Origin: Nonomuraea cavernae
Lineage (GTDB): Bacteria; Actinomycetota; Actinomycetes; Streptosporangiales; Streptosporangiaceae
Length of the DNA stretch: 64,000 nt
NCBI RefSeq assembly: GCF_014646355.1
Contig: NZ_BMNH01000017.1
Location: forward strand, 94,537-158,536
Direction: 5' to 3'
Both the position numbers and the translations under genes were made by a program. Positions 28,775 through 37,514 of the stretch are shown here, piece by piece. The notes beneath the pieces are model-generated. The model was not told the DNA's origin. It saw nothing but the letters and a program-made list of their open reading frames with translations, and did no database searches. Every line of letters starts with the position of its first letter. The stretch's first letter is position 1.

Positions 28775-29726
28775 GGATCCTCTCTGCCGCCCTTAGCCGG
28801 GCCGAGGCCGCCCGCGGGTTGCGGGCCACCTCCTCTTCGCTCGGGAGCTCGGCTCCCCTCGTCAGCAGGCGGAACCTCGGCTGGTGTGCCGGTAGGGGGA
28901 CGGGCAGCCCGGGCGGGCTGGTGTCCTTGGTTCGCGCCGTGAGGACCTGCTTGGTCAGCCGGTCCTCCAGGGAGTGGTAGGAGAGCACGACGACTCGCCC
29001 ACCGAGTGCGAGCGCGTCGAGAGCCGCGGGAAGTGCCGCCTCCAGGGCGGCGAGCTCCGCGTTGACCTCGATGCGCAGCGCCTGGAAAGTCCTCTTGGCG
29101 GGGTTGCCCCCAGTGCGCCGGGTAGCGGCGGGAATCGCCTGACGAACGATCTCCGCGAGCCGCTTAGTCGACGTTATGGCGTCCTTGGCCCTTTCCTTGA
29201 TGATTAGGCCCGCGACACGCGGTGCGAACCGTTCCTCTCCGTAATCGCGGAGGATGCGAGTTAGCTCCGCAGCGGAGTAGGTATTGACCACCTTCTCCGC
29301 CGTGAGCTCCTGCTCGGTGTCCATCCGCATGTCGAGGGGAGCGTCATAGGAATAGGCGAAACCCCGCTCGGCCTCGTCCAGCTGGGGCGAGGAGACACCC
29401 AGGTCGAACAGCACACCGTCGACCGTGGCGTGGCCCTCGCGGGCGAGCAGGCCCGCCAGCTCGTCGGAGGAGGCGTGGAGCAGGGTGGTGCGGCTCGCGT
29501 AGGGAGCGAGCCTGCGCGTGGCGAAGTCGACCGCGAAAGGGTCGCGGTCGATGCCGATCACGTGAAGTGACGGAATGGCGGCGAGCAGGGCCTCCGAGTG
29601 ACCACCGAGGCCGAGGTTGGCATCGACGACGACAGGCCGCGCGCCGGTGAGCGCCGGCGTCAACAGCTCCATTACGCGGTCGAGCATGACCGGAACGTGA
29701 CCGCCCGTGCCTGCGTTTTCGTACAT
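28755..29726 (-). CDS. rsmH: RsmH, 16S rRNA m4C1402 methyltransferase
   Basis: A 323-residue SAM-dependent methyltransferase (formerly MraW). It begins GHVPVMLDRVMELL, with the SAM-binding motif DANLGLGGHSEALL, then FDLGVSSPQLDEAERGF. The ATG at 29726 is preceded by a purine-rich GAGAGGGGGG and removes 35 residues of unrelated sequence from the longest frame. It follows mraZ after a 218-base gap. Confidence 0.94.
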   Translation of the reverse strand: MYENAGTGGHVPVMLDRVMELLTPALTGARPVVVDANLGLGGHSEALLAAIPSLHVIGIDRDPFAVDFATRRLAPYASRTTLLHASSDELAGLLAREGHATVDGVLFDLGVSSPQLDEAERGFAYSYDAPLDMRMDTEQELTAEKVVNTYSAAELTRILRDYGEERFAPRVAGLIIKERAKDAITSTKRLAEIVRQAIPAATRRTGGNPAKRTFQALRIEVNAELAALEAALPAALDALALGGRVVVLSYHSLEDRLTKQVLTARTKDTSPPGLPVPLPAHQPRFRLLTRGAELPSEEEVARNPRAASARLRAAERIRVDDQD

Positions 29727-29944
29727 CTCCAACCCCCCTCTCGCGTCCTGCTCGCGGATGACGCGGCCGGCGATCGATCGGCTCTTCCTGGGTCCCCACC
29801 CGGCGCCGTCCGGCCAGGTCCCCATCCGCACCCTCTTCGTGGATGCCCGCCATCTGACACCGGGGAAGGTGCATCAGCTGGCCGGCAGTGGTTGCGGGTG
29901 GAGACCTCGCCGAACGACATCTCCGACGGATCGACCGTGTCTCA
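29727..29944. other. mraZ-rsmH spacer
   Basis: A 218-base gap with no gene that I can support. It contains the rsmH Shine-Dalgarno region. A second promoter for the dcw cluster may lie here, but I could not identify one with confidence. Confidence 0.4.
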
Positions 29945-30376
29945 CTACAAGATCCCTGGCAGCACCTCCTCCGACAGATCGGCGAACGCCTGCTCCTGGG
30001 CGTTGAGATAGGTGTCCCAGGCTTGGGAGTCCCAGATCTCCAACCGGGTGTTGGCCCCGATCACCACGCAGTCGCGCTGCAGGCCGGCGTACTGGCGCAG
30101 GCTCTGCGGGATCGTGATGCGCCCCTGCTTGTCAGGAGTCTCGTCGGACGCGCTGGCGAAGAAGACGCGGCTGTAGTCGCGCACCGCCTTGGCGGTGACC
30201 GGGGCGGTGCTGAGAGCCTCGGTAATGCGCTGGAACTCCTCCACAGGAAAGACGTAGAGGCATCGCTCCTGGCCTTTGGTGATCACAAGACCCTCCGCCA
30301 GCTCCTCACGGTACTTAGCCGGCAGGAACAGCCGTCCCTTGTCGTCGAGACGCGGCTGATGGGTGCCGAGGAACAT
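29945..30376 (-). CDS. mraZ: MraZ, transcriptional regulator of the dcw cluster
   Basis: A 143-residue protein with two AbrB-like half-domains, each holding the DxxGR signature (LDDKGRLFLPAKYRE and DKQGRITIPQSLR). MraZ forms ring oligomers that bind closely spaced direct repeats in its own promoter and usually repress it. ATG at 30376 (MFLGTHQPRLDDKG) has GGGAGGTGGGG upstream. A longer frame would start inside the promoter repeats. Confidence 0.95.
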   Translation of the reverse strand: MFLGTHQPRLDDKGRLFLPAKYREELAEGLVITKGQERCLYVFPVEEFQRITEALSTAPVTAKAVRDYSRVFFASASDETPDKQGRITIPQSLRQYAGLQRDCVVIGANTRLEIWDSQAWDTYLNAQEQAFADLSEEVLPGIL

Positions 30377-30430
30377 CGGCCCCACCTCCCGTGCCTCAGT
30401 GAATTGCTCAGCGCTGGCGCACCAGGCCCT

Positions 30431-30470
30431 CCACTGCGCACCACCATACTCCACTTCTCCCCACCGTCAA
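30431..30470 (-). promoter_or_regulatory. mraZ/dcw promoter with four MraZ-type GTGG boxes
   Basis: Reading the minus strand, GTGG occurs four times at exactly 10-bp intervals (plus-strand CCAC at 30461, 30451, 30441 and 30431). Three of the four boxes read GTGG(G/A)G. A TTGACG (30470-30465) and TATGGT (30448-30443), 16 bases apart, make a good sigma-70-like promoter overlapped by the boxes. Helical phasing fits binding of one face of a MraZ ring and autoregulation. Confidence 0.78.
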
Positions 30471-30830
30471 CTGATTCTAACTTCCTGGATAGCCTCCGTG
30501 TCTCGCGTTTGTCCTGGTCAGCGCGATGCGGTGCGGTGGGGGGCGGTGGAGGGCGCGCCAACCCTCATGGGCGTGTCGAGGGTTGGCGGCGCCGTGGAAT
30601 TGGTCGGTGCGGGGCGGATGCGACGCCGGCGTGGAGGAAAGTGGGGTGGATCACAGGCCGGATGTCACCGGATTCGCCGCACTATCGGGACAAGAACCTG
30701 ACATCTGTGGAGTTCGCTGAAAATCCACAAATGTCGCTCACGAACCCCCAGCGTCGTAGGGTCGTACAGACAATGGAAAAGAAAGGCATGGCTCCCGCAA
30801 CGGCACACCTTCGCGCGGGGCAGCCGTCGC
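30471..30830. other. Divergent intergenic region, mraZ to moxR operon
   Basis: No gene is seen. Two inverted repeats stand out. One has perfect 10-bp arms at 30556-30565 and 30579-30588 (CGCCAACCCT...AGGGTTGGCG) with a 13-base loop. The other has 12-bp arms with one mismatch at 30700-30711 and 30724-30735 (GACATCTGTGGA...TCCACAAATGTC). The second lies ~100 bases before the moxR start and could be an operator for that operon. Confidence 0.5.
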
Positions 30831-31826
30831 ATGTCTCATGGAGGCCTGGTGGCAGTAACCCATGACGTCCCTCAGCAACTCGACGAGTTGGTCTCCACCG
30901 CCCACCGGATCCGGCAGGCGATCGAGTCCGTGGTCGAGGGCAAGAGTGACGCCGTCCGCCTCACCCTGACGGTTCTGCTCGCCGAAGGGCACCTGCTGAT
31001 CGAGGACGTGCCCGGAGTCGGCAAGACCATGCTGGCCAAGGCGCTGGCACGGTCCATCGACTGTCCGGTGCGGCGCGTGCAGTTCACCCCAGACCTGCTG
31101 CCCAGCGACATCACCGGCGTGAGCGCCTACAACCAGCAGACCCGCGAGTTCGAGTTCAAGCCGGGGCCCGTGTTCGCCAACATCGTGGTCGGCGACGAGA
31201 TCAACCGCGCCTCCCCCAAGACGCAGTCGGCGCTGCTGGAATGCATGGAGGAGCACCAGGTCACGGTCGACGGGGTGACCTACCGGCTGGACGCTCCGTT
31301 CATGGTGATCGCCACCCAGAACCCCATCGAGATGGAGGGGACCTATCCCCTGCCCGAGGCGCAGCGCGACCGCTTCACCGCCCGGGTCGCCATGGGCTAC
31401 CCGGAGCCGGCGGCGGAGCTGGAGATGCTCGACGTGCACGGCGGCACCTCCCCGCTGGACAAGCTCGAGCCCGTCGCCACGACCGCCGAGGTACGCGCCC
31501 TGATCGAGGCCGTACGCGGCGTCTACGTCTCGCAGGCCGTCAAGAAGTACGCCATCGACCTGGTCGTCGCCACCCGCCACTCCCCCGACCTGCGACTGGG
31601 CGCCTCCCCCCGCTCGACGCTGCAACTGGTCCGCGCGGCCAGAGCGCACGCCGCGCTGAGCGGCCGCGACTACGTCATCCCCGACGACCTGCAGGACCTG
31701 GCCGTGCCCGTGCTGGCGCACCGGCTGCTGCCGAGCGTCGAGGCGCAGGGCCAGCGCCGCCTCCCGGAACAGGTGGTGACCGACCTCGTCAGGCGCGTGC
31801 CCGTGCCGGAGACGCGAGCGTCGTGA
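30831..31826 (+). CDS. MoxR-type AAA ATPase
   Basis: A 331-residue AAA+ chaperone-like ATPase. Walker A is EDVPGVGKTMLAKAL, Walker B VVGDEINRA, and sensor 1 is ATQNP. MoxR proteins act with VWA/DUF58 partners to mature or assemble other proteins; the client here is unknown. A GTG at 30849 with GGAGG just upstream is an alternative start, six codons shorter. The stop overlaps the DUF58 start (GTGA). Confidence 0.93.
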   Translation: MSHGGLVAVTHDVPQQLDELVSTAHRIRQAIESVVEGKSDAVRLTLTVLLAEGHLLIEDVPGVGKTMLAKALARSIDCPVRRVQFTPDLLPSDITGVSAYNQQTREFEFKPGPVFANIVVGDEINRASPKTQSALLECMEEHQVTVDGVTYRLDAPFMVIATQNPIEMEGTYPLPEAQRDRFTARVAMGYPEPAAELEMLDVHGGTSPLDKLEPVATTAEVRALIEAVRGVYVSQAVKKYAIDLVVATRHSPDLRLGASPRSTLQLVRAARAHAALSGRDYVIPDDLQDLAVPVLAHRLLPSVEAQGQRRLPEQVVTDLVRRVPVPETRAS

Positions 31827-33085
31827 GAGCCGGACTTCAGGCGCTCACCTCCCGGGGGCGGTCGTTCCTGGCCTCGGGCATCGCGGCGTCGGTGATGGCG
31901 ATCCTGCTCGGCGAGAACGACCTGTTCCGCATCGGCGTGCTGGTGACGGCGCTGCCGCTGCTGGCCGCGATGGTCGTGGCCCGCACCCGATACCGGCTGA
32001 GCTGCGCCAGGCGCCTGGACCCGGCCAGGGCCGAGGCGGGCGGCGACGCCACCGTGACCCTGCGCCTGGAGAACGTCACCCGGCTGCCGACCGGGCTGCT
32101 GCTGATCGAGGACACCGTCCCCTACGCGCTGGGGGTGCGACCCCGGTTCGTCCTCGACCGGGTGGAGCCGCGGGGCATCCGCGAGATCGACTACCGGGTC
32201 CGCTCCGACCTGCGCGGGCGCTACACGATCGGCCCGCTGTCGATCCGCATCGCCGACCCGTTCGGGCTGGTGGAGCTGACCCGCTCGTTCACGATCAGCG
32301 ACACGCTGGTGGTGACGCCGCAGGTGGTGGCGTTACCGCACGTACGGCTGTCCGGCGAGTGGACCGGGGGCGGCGACAGCCGCACCCGGAGCGTGGCCGC
32401 GGCGGGCGACGACGACGTGGCGCCGCGCGAATACCGGCAGGGCGACGACCTGCGCCGGGTGCACTGGCGCTCCACCGCCCGCCACGGCGAGCTGATGGTG
32501 CGCCGGGAGGAGCAGCAGTGGCAGAGCCGCGGCGCGCTCCTGCTCGACACCCGCAGGCACGCCCACCGCGGCGAGGGCCCGCGCTCCTCCTTCGAGGTGG
32601 CGGTCTCGGCCGCGGCCTCGATCGGCGTGCACCTCGCCCATGAGGGCCTGGGCCTGCGGCTGGTGACCGACCAGGGCGCCGAGCACCTGACGGACACCGG
32701 GTTGAGCCGCTCGCTGCTCGACACCCTGGCCGTGGTACGGCAGAGCCCGGCCCGCTCGCTGGAGACGGCGATGACCGCGCTAAGGCAGGGCGGGGGCGAC
32801 GGCCTGGTCGTGGCCGTGCTCGGCTCGCTCGAACCGGAGGAGGCCCGGGAGCTGGCGAGGATCCGGCACACCGGCATGACCGGGGTGGCGGTGCTGCTCG
32901 ACGTGCCCACGTGGGACGGCGCCGAGCCCGGCGCCTCCGAGGAACACCAGGCGGTGCAGGGCGTGCTGGCCGGATACGGCTGGCGCATCGTGCGGATGCC
33001 CGCGGGCACCTCGATCGCCTCCGTCTGGCAGGACGCCGCCAATCGCGGCAGGTACGCGCTCAGCTCGCCCGGAGGTGCGGCATGA
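31823..33085 (+). CDS. DUF58 domain protein
   Basis: A 420-residue protein. Two N-terminal membrane segments (residues ~10-55) are followed by a beta-rich region and the DUF58 core motif (REYRQGDDLRRVHWRSTAR), which is a degenerate von Willebrand A-like fold. It is the usual partner of MoxR ATPases. The GTG start overlaps moxR and the stop overlaps the next gene (ATGA), so the trio is strongly coupled. Confidence 0.9.
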   Translation: MRAGLQALTSRGRSFLASGIAASVMAILLGENDLFRIGVLVTALPLLAAMVVARTRYRLSCARRLDPARAEAGGDATVTLRLENVTRLPTGLLLIEDTVPYALGVRPRFVLDRVEPRGIREIDYRVRSDLRGRYTIGPLSIRIADPFGLVELTRSFTISDTLVVTPQVVALPHVRLSGEWTGGGDSRTRSVAAAGDDDVAPREYRQGDDLRRVHWRSTARHGELMVRREEQQWQSRGALLLDTRRHAHRGEGPRSSFEVAVSAAASIGVHLAHEGLGLRLVTDQGAEHLTDTGLSRSLLDTLAVVRQSPARSLETAMTALRQGGGDGLVVAVLGSLEPEEARELARIRHTGMTGVAVLLDVPTWDGAEPGASEEHQAVQGVLAGYGWRIVRMPAGTSIASVWQDAANRGRYALSSPGGAA

Positions 33086-35499
33086 GGTTGTCGATCGCGG
33101 CCGGGGTGGCCACGTTCTCCTCGGCGATCCTGCTCTACCCGCTCTTCGAGGGCGGCGCGTGGTTCTGGGGTGCGCTGGGCGCGGTGGTGGCCGTGATGGT
33201 CGCCAGCCTGCTGAGCGGGCGGCTGTCGCTGCCCGCGTGGGCGGCGCCGCCGGCGAGCCTGATCGCGCTGTGGATCTACCTGACCGCCTCGTTCAGCGCC
33301 GAGGAGGCGTGGGCGCTGATCGTGCCGACCAAGGAGTCGGTGCTGGAGCTGGCCCGCCTGCTGGCCACCGGCTGGACGGACATCCAGCGGTTCGCCGCGC
33401 CGGTGCCGGCCAACGAGGGCATCGCGCTGCTCACCGCCGGCGGCGTGGGCCTCATCGCGATCATCGTCGACCTGTTCGCCGCCCGGCTGCGGCGGGCGGC
33501 GCTGGCCGGCCTGCCGCTGCTGGCGCTGGCCACGGTGCCGGCCACGATCCTGACCGAGCCGATCAACTGGTTCGCGTTCATCGTCGCCGCGTTCGGCTTC
33601 ACCAGCCTGCTGATCGCCGACGGCCGTGAGCGGGTGGGCCAGTGGGGCCGGGCCGTGCTGGTGCGGCGTACCCGGTCGGTCGCCCCCAGCACGGCGAAAG
33701 CCGCGGCCGACACGCGGGGGCTGCGGCTGTCGGGCAAGCGGATCGGATTCGCCGCGATCGCGCTGGCCGTGCTCGTCCCGGCCGCGCTGCCCGCAATGGA
33801 GCCGGTGTCGTTCTTCACCTTCGGCGTGGGCGGCTCGGGGTCCGGCACCGGCAACTCGATCAGCATCCCCAATCCGATCGCGAACCTGAAGGGGCAGCTC
33901 GAACTGCCCGAGCGGCGGATCGTGCTGTCCTACACCAACGACGACGACAAGCCCCGCTATCTCAGGATCTACTCGCTCGACACCTTCGACGGCGAGCAGT
34001 TCGGGATGACGCAGCCCAAGGGCGCGCCGGACAACCGGACGGACAACGGGCCGCTGCCGCCGCCGCCGGGTCTGGGCCAGGGGGTCAAGCTCACCAACGT
34101 GGTGACCGACGTCCAGATCAGCGAGGAGATCGCCAAGCTGTCGTTCCTGCCGTTGCCGTACCCGCCGAGGCAGATCCAGATCGCCGGCGACTGGCGCGCG
34201 GACGTCGGCACGCTCATGGTCTTCTCCACCCGCGACGAGGCGGCCGGGCTGGAGTATCAGGTGGCCACGAGCGAGCCCGCGCCCACCGGCCAGTTGCTCC
34301 GCGAGCTGCCGCAGACGAGGTCCGCCGCCGATCTGCGCTACCTGAGCGTGCCGGAGGATCTGTCGCCGCAGATCAGGGACCTGGCCCTGCGGGTCACCGC
34401 GGACGCCGCGAACCACTACGAGGCCGCGGTGAAGCTGCAGGAGTTCTTCACCAGGACCGGCGACTTCACCTACAGCCTGAAGACCCAGGGGCACGGCAAC
34501 TCGGCGCTGCGGGACTTCCTGCTGCGTCACCGGGCGGGCTACTGCGAGCAGTTCGCCGCGTCGATGGCGGTGCTGGCCCGGATCGTCGGCATCCCGGCCC
34601 GGGTGGCGATCGGCTACACCGGCGGCACGAAGGTCGGCGACCGGTGGATGGTCGGGACGAACGACTCCCACTCCTGGCCGGAGCTCTACTTCGAGGGGGT
34701 CGGCTGGCTGCCGTTCGAGCCCACGCCGACCGGCTCGCTGGGCCAGGGCAGCGCCCGGGTCCCTGACTACTCGCTGCCGCCGTCCACCCCCACCGACGAG
34801 AGCGCCGTTCCGACGCCGGGGGCGACCAGCGCCGGCGAGGAGGAGACGGGCGACCCACAGGCCCGGCAGAACCCCCGCGAGCTCGACCGGGAGGCCACCC
34901 TGGCGACCGGCGGGCTGCCGCCGGACGACTCGATGCCGCTGGCGGCCAAGCTGGGCATCGGCGCGGGCGCGCTGCTGATCCTCCTGCTGGTGCCGGCCCT
35001 GATCAGGCTGGTCACCAGGAACAGGCGGATCCGGGCACTCGGCTGGAAGGTGGCCGAGCCCTCCGACGAGGTGACCGCCCGGGTGATGGCGGGCCGCCAT
35101 CCGTCCGTCGCGGCCGCCTGGGCGGAGCTGGACGACCTGCTGTACGACTACGGGATGGCCCGCGAGACCAGCGAGACCCCGCGCGCCCTCGCACGGCGGC
35201 TGACCGAGCAGTACAAGTTCGACGCGACCTCGGCGGCGTCCATCGCGGCGATCGCCGCGGCGGTGGAGCGGGTGTTGTACGCGCGGGAGCCGGGCGAGAT
35301 CGGGCCCCTCAGGCAGGATCTGCGCAACGTGCGGCAGGCGCTGGCCGTGACGGTGCCGCGCGGGAGGCGGGTGCGGGCTGTGCTGCTGCCCCCGTCGACG
35401 CTGCGGAGGCTGCGGCGGCTGGGCGAGGGCCTGCTGGACGGTTTCGACCGGCTGGAGAACATCCGGCTGCGCCGGACGGCAGCGCAAAGGGGATCGTGA
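33082..35499 (+). CDS. TgpA-type membrane transglutaminase-like protein
   Basis: An 805-residue protein. An N-terminal DUF3488-type block of about six membrane spans (residues ~1-250) is followed by an extracytoplasmic transglutaminase-like domain with the triad Cys in RAGYCEQFAASMA, His in NDSHSWPEL and Asp/Glu downstream. A final span near residue 635 (GAGALLILLLVPALI) leads to a cytoplasmic DUF4129-like tail. Architecture matches P. aeruginosa TgpA. The substrate is unknown; a periplasmic-side cysteine protease or transamidase is likely. A strong terminator follows. Confidence 0.92.
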   Translation: MRLSIAAGVATFSSAILLYPLFEGGAWFWGALGAVVAVMVASLLSGRLSLPAWAAPPASLIALWIYLTASFSAEEAWALIVPTKESVLELARLLATGWTDIQRFAAPVPANEGIALLTAGGVGLIAIIVDLFAARLRRAALAGLPLLALATVPATILTEPINWFAFIVAAFGFTSLLIADGRERVGQWGRAVLVRRTRSVAPSTAKAAADTRGLRLSGKRIGFAAIALAVLVPAALPAMEPVSFFTFGVGGSGSGTGNSISIPNPIANLKGQLELPERRIVLSYTNDDDKPRYLRIYSLDTFDGEQFGMTQPKGAPDNRTDNGPLPPPPGLGQGVKLTNVVTDVQISEEIAKLSFLPLPYPPRQIQIAGDWRADVGTLMVFSTRDEAAGLEYQVATSEPAPTGQLLRELPQTRSAADLRYLSVPEDLSPQIRDLALRVTADAANHYEAAVKLQEFFTRTGDFTYSLKTQGHGNSALRDFLLRHRAGYCEQFAASMAVLARIVGIPARVAIGYTGGTKVGDRWMVGTNDSHSWPELYFEGVGWLPFEPTPTGSLGQGSARVPDYSLPPSTPTDESAVPTPGATSAGEEETGDPQARQNPRELDREATLATGGLPPDDSMPLAAKLGIGAGALLILLLVPALIRLVTRNRRIRALGWKVAEPSDEVTARVMAGRHPSVAAAWAELDDLLYDYGMARETSETPRALARRLTEQYKFDATSAASIAAIAAAVERVLYAREPGEIGPLRQDLRNVRQALAVTVPRGRRVRAVLLPPSTLRRLRRLGEGLLDGFDRLENIRLRRTAAQRGS

Positions 35500-35513
35500 C
35501 GGTCTGACGGTGC

Positions 35514-35544
35514 GTGCGGTCGTTCCTCAGCGGAACGACCGCAC
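35514..35544. terminator. Bidirectional hairpin terminator
   Basis: A perfect 13-bp inverted repeat (arms 35514-35526 and 35532-35544, arm GTGCGGTCGTTCC) with a 5-base loop sits between convergent genes, the transglutaminase and the DUF3040 gene. It can serve both strands. Confidence 0.85.
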
Positions 35545-35564
35545 GAAAGTCAGGGCTTCGGGGG

Positions 35565-35963
35565 TCAATGCTCGTCGTGGCGGCGGCGCCAGCGTTCTTC
35601 CATGCGCTCCATGAAACTGCCGCGGTTGGCCCGCCGGGCCGGCTTGCCCGCGACGGGCGCGCCACCGGCGGCCGCGGCGGTGTCACCGAACCCGTTCATG
35701 CGTTTCCAGCTGGACAGGCCCCACAGACACGCGGCGAGCATGACCACGAAACCGCCGACGCCGAGCGGAATCAAGTTGATCACCACGCCGACCATCAGCA
35801 GGATGACGCCGAGAGCGAAGCCGATGGAAGCCTTGATCAGGCGACGCTTGTAATGGCTGCGTGGGTCACTGATCCTTACGGTGTTGGCCCACTTCGGATC
35901 CTCGGCGTAGAGGGCCTGCTCGATCTGGTCGAGCAAGCGCTGCTCGTGCTCAGAGAGCGGCAC
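35565..35963 (-). CDS. DUF3040 membrane protein
   Basis: A 132-residue protein of the actinobacteria-specific DUF3040 family. The N-terminal signature is PLSEHEQRLLDQIEQAL, followed by two adjacent spans (residues ~50-95) and a basic tail. GTG at 35963 with GGGAGG upstream is preferred over an ATG 17 codons earlier because the family starts at this signature. Function unknown; often found near dinB as here. Confidence 0.88.
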   Translation of the reverse strand: MPLSEHEQRLLDQIEQALYAEDPKWANTVRISDPRSHYKRRLIKASIGFALGVILLMVGVVINLIPLGVGGFVVMLAACLWGLSSWKRMNGFGDTAAAAGGAPVAGKPARRANRGSFMERMEERWRRRHDEH

Positions 35964-36195
35964 GGCGCCTCCCAAGGACGGCCCCTGGACGGGGAAGACG
36001 GCAACGGACGACACGGGGTGTCCGGACCTCGCGGTCGGTTATCCCCAGAATACGAGGCTGTAGACGTAGGCGAAAGCAAACGTCCAACGCAGACCAAACC
36101 GGAGGTGACGTCATAGCTCCATTGTGGGTCATCAGGGTCATCGGCGCACCACTCCCCCCAACCCTCCCCACATGTCTCCCCCCGCGACATCGGCG

Positions 36196-37437
36196 TCATG
36201 TCTCCATTTCATCAAGTCTCCCGCGAACAAGCGATGCCGGGAGCACCGCATCGGGCCCGAATCTGTGGATCGCCCGGTCCATGGCGCGCTCGGCCTCCCG
36301 CCATCCGGTCTCCCGCTCACCCAGAGTGAGCTGGTGTGACGCGGAGTCGGCCGGGCGCAGGTTTTCCAGCCGGACGCCGACGAGACGCAGCCGCACCCGC
36401 TCGAGCCCGGCCGCCCCGAAAAGCTCGCAGGCGGTCGTGTAGATCACCTGGGCGACGTCGGTCGGCTCCCTGAGAGTGCGGGACCTGGTGATCGTGGAGA
36501 AGTCGGCTCGGCGCAGCTTCACACTCACCGTCCTGCCCACGTGGCCGCTCTTACGCATCCTGGCGGCCACGCGTTCGGACAGACGCAGCAGCTCGCGCCT
36601 GATCGTCTCGGGGTCGTCGACGTCGGTCGCGAACGTCTCCTCGTTGCCGATGCTCTTGTCGGGCACGTGGGCGGTGACGGGCCGCTCGTCGCGCCCCCAG
36701 GCCAGCGCCGCCAGATGACCGCCCGCGGCCTGGCCCAGCTCACGCTGCAGGGTGCCCGGCGGCACCCTGGCCAGATCACCGACGGTGCGGATGCCGAGGC
36801 GTACGAGCGTCTGCTCGGTGCGCTCGCCGACCCCCCACAGTGCCGACACGGGCAGCGGATGCAGGAACGCGACCACCTCGTCGGCCGGCACCACGAGCAT
36901 TCCGTCGGGTTTGCACTGCTTGGACGCGAGCTTCGCGACGAACTTGCTGCCCGCCACCCCCACCGAGCAGGTGATGCCGTAGCGCTCCAGCACCTGAGCC
37001 CGGATCGACGCGGCGATCTCGGCCGGCGAGCCCAACCTGCGCCGCGCGCCGCCCACGTCGAGGAACGCCTCGTCGGAGGCGATCGGCTCGACCAGCGGGG
37101 TGATCGCGTGGAAGATCTCCATGACGCCCTTGGAGACCTCGGTGTATTTGCCGTGGCTGGGCGGGATGACCGTCGCCTGGGGGCACATCCTGCGCGCCCT
37201 GCTCATCGGCATCGCCGAGTGCACACCGTAGGCCCTGGCCTCATAGGTGGCGCTCAGCACCACGCCGCGCCCGGCCGGCGAGCCCACGATCACCGGGCTC
37301 CCCCGCAACTCGGGCCGGTCGAGCAACTCGACGCTGGCGAAGAAGGCGTCCATGTCGACGTGCAGGATCGGGCAACCGGTGTCGTCGGCCCCGGTCCGCG
37401 GAGTGGGGCCGATGCCTGTGATCTGCTTGCGGGACAC
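36196..37437 (-). CDS. dinB: DNA polymerase IV, Y-family
   Basis: A 413-residue translesion polymerase. Catalytic motif I is HVDMDAFFASVE, the second catalytic acids lie in ASDEAFLDVG (residues ~120), and the little-finger domain follows. No obvious beta-clamp peptide is seen at the C-terminus (GRLDEMET). GTG start with AAGG close upstream. A LexA-type palindrome lies 17 bases before the start, so SOS induction is likely. Confidence 0.94.
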   Translation of the reverse strand: MSRKQITGIGPTPRTGADDTGCPILHVDMDAFFASVELLDRPELRGSPVIVGSPAGRGVVLSATYEARAYGVHSAMPMSRARRMCPQATVIPPSHGKYTEVSKGVMEIFHAITPLVEPIASDEAFLDVGGARRRLGSPAEIAASIRAQVLERYGITCSVGVAGSKFVAKLASKQCKPDGMLVVPADEVVAFLHPLPVSALWGVGERTEQTLVRLGIRTVGDLARVPPGTLQRELGQAAGGHLAALAWGRDERPVTAHVPDKSIGNEETFATDVDDPETIRRELLRLSERVAARMRKSGHVGRTVSVKLRRADFSTITRSRTLREPTDVAQVIYTTACELFGAAGLERVRLRLVGVRLENLRPADSASHQLTLGERETGWREAERAMDRAIHRFGPDAVLPASLVRGRLDEMET

Positions 37438-37453
37438 GCCTTCGAGTCTATCC

Positions 37454-37465
37454 GAACAGACGTTC
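37454..37465 (-). promoter_or_regulatory. LexA/SOS box before dinB
   Basis: The sequence GAACAGACGTTC is a perfect GAAC-N4-GTTC palindrome, the core of the Gram-positive/actinobacterial LexA operator. It sits 17 bases upstream of the dinB start, where LexA would block transcription or initiation. Confidence 0.72.
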
Positions 37466-37514
37466 TAGGTCTTGGGCGGCGGAGCGGACCGGCATGAGCT
37501 CTCCCTCGGGCCGC

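Noticed and set aside
32221..35487. A 1088-codon minus-strand frame opposite the DUF58 and transglutaminase genes
   Set aside because: Composition is antisense-like and the plus-strand genes are well supported.
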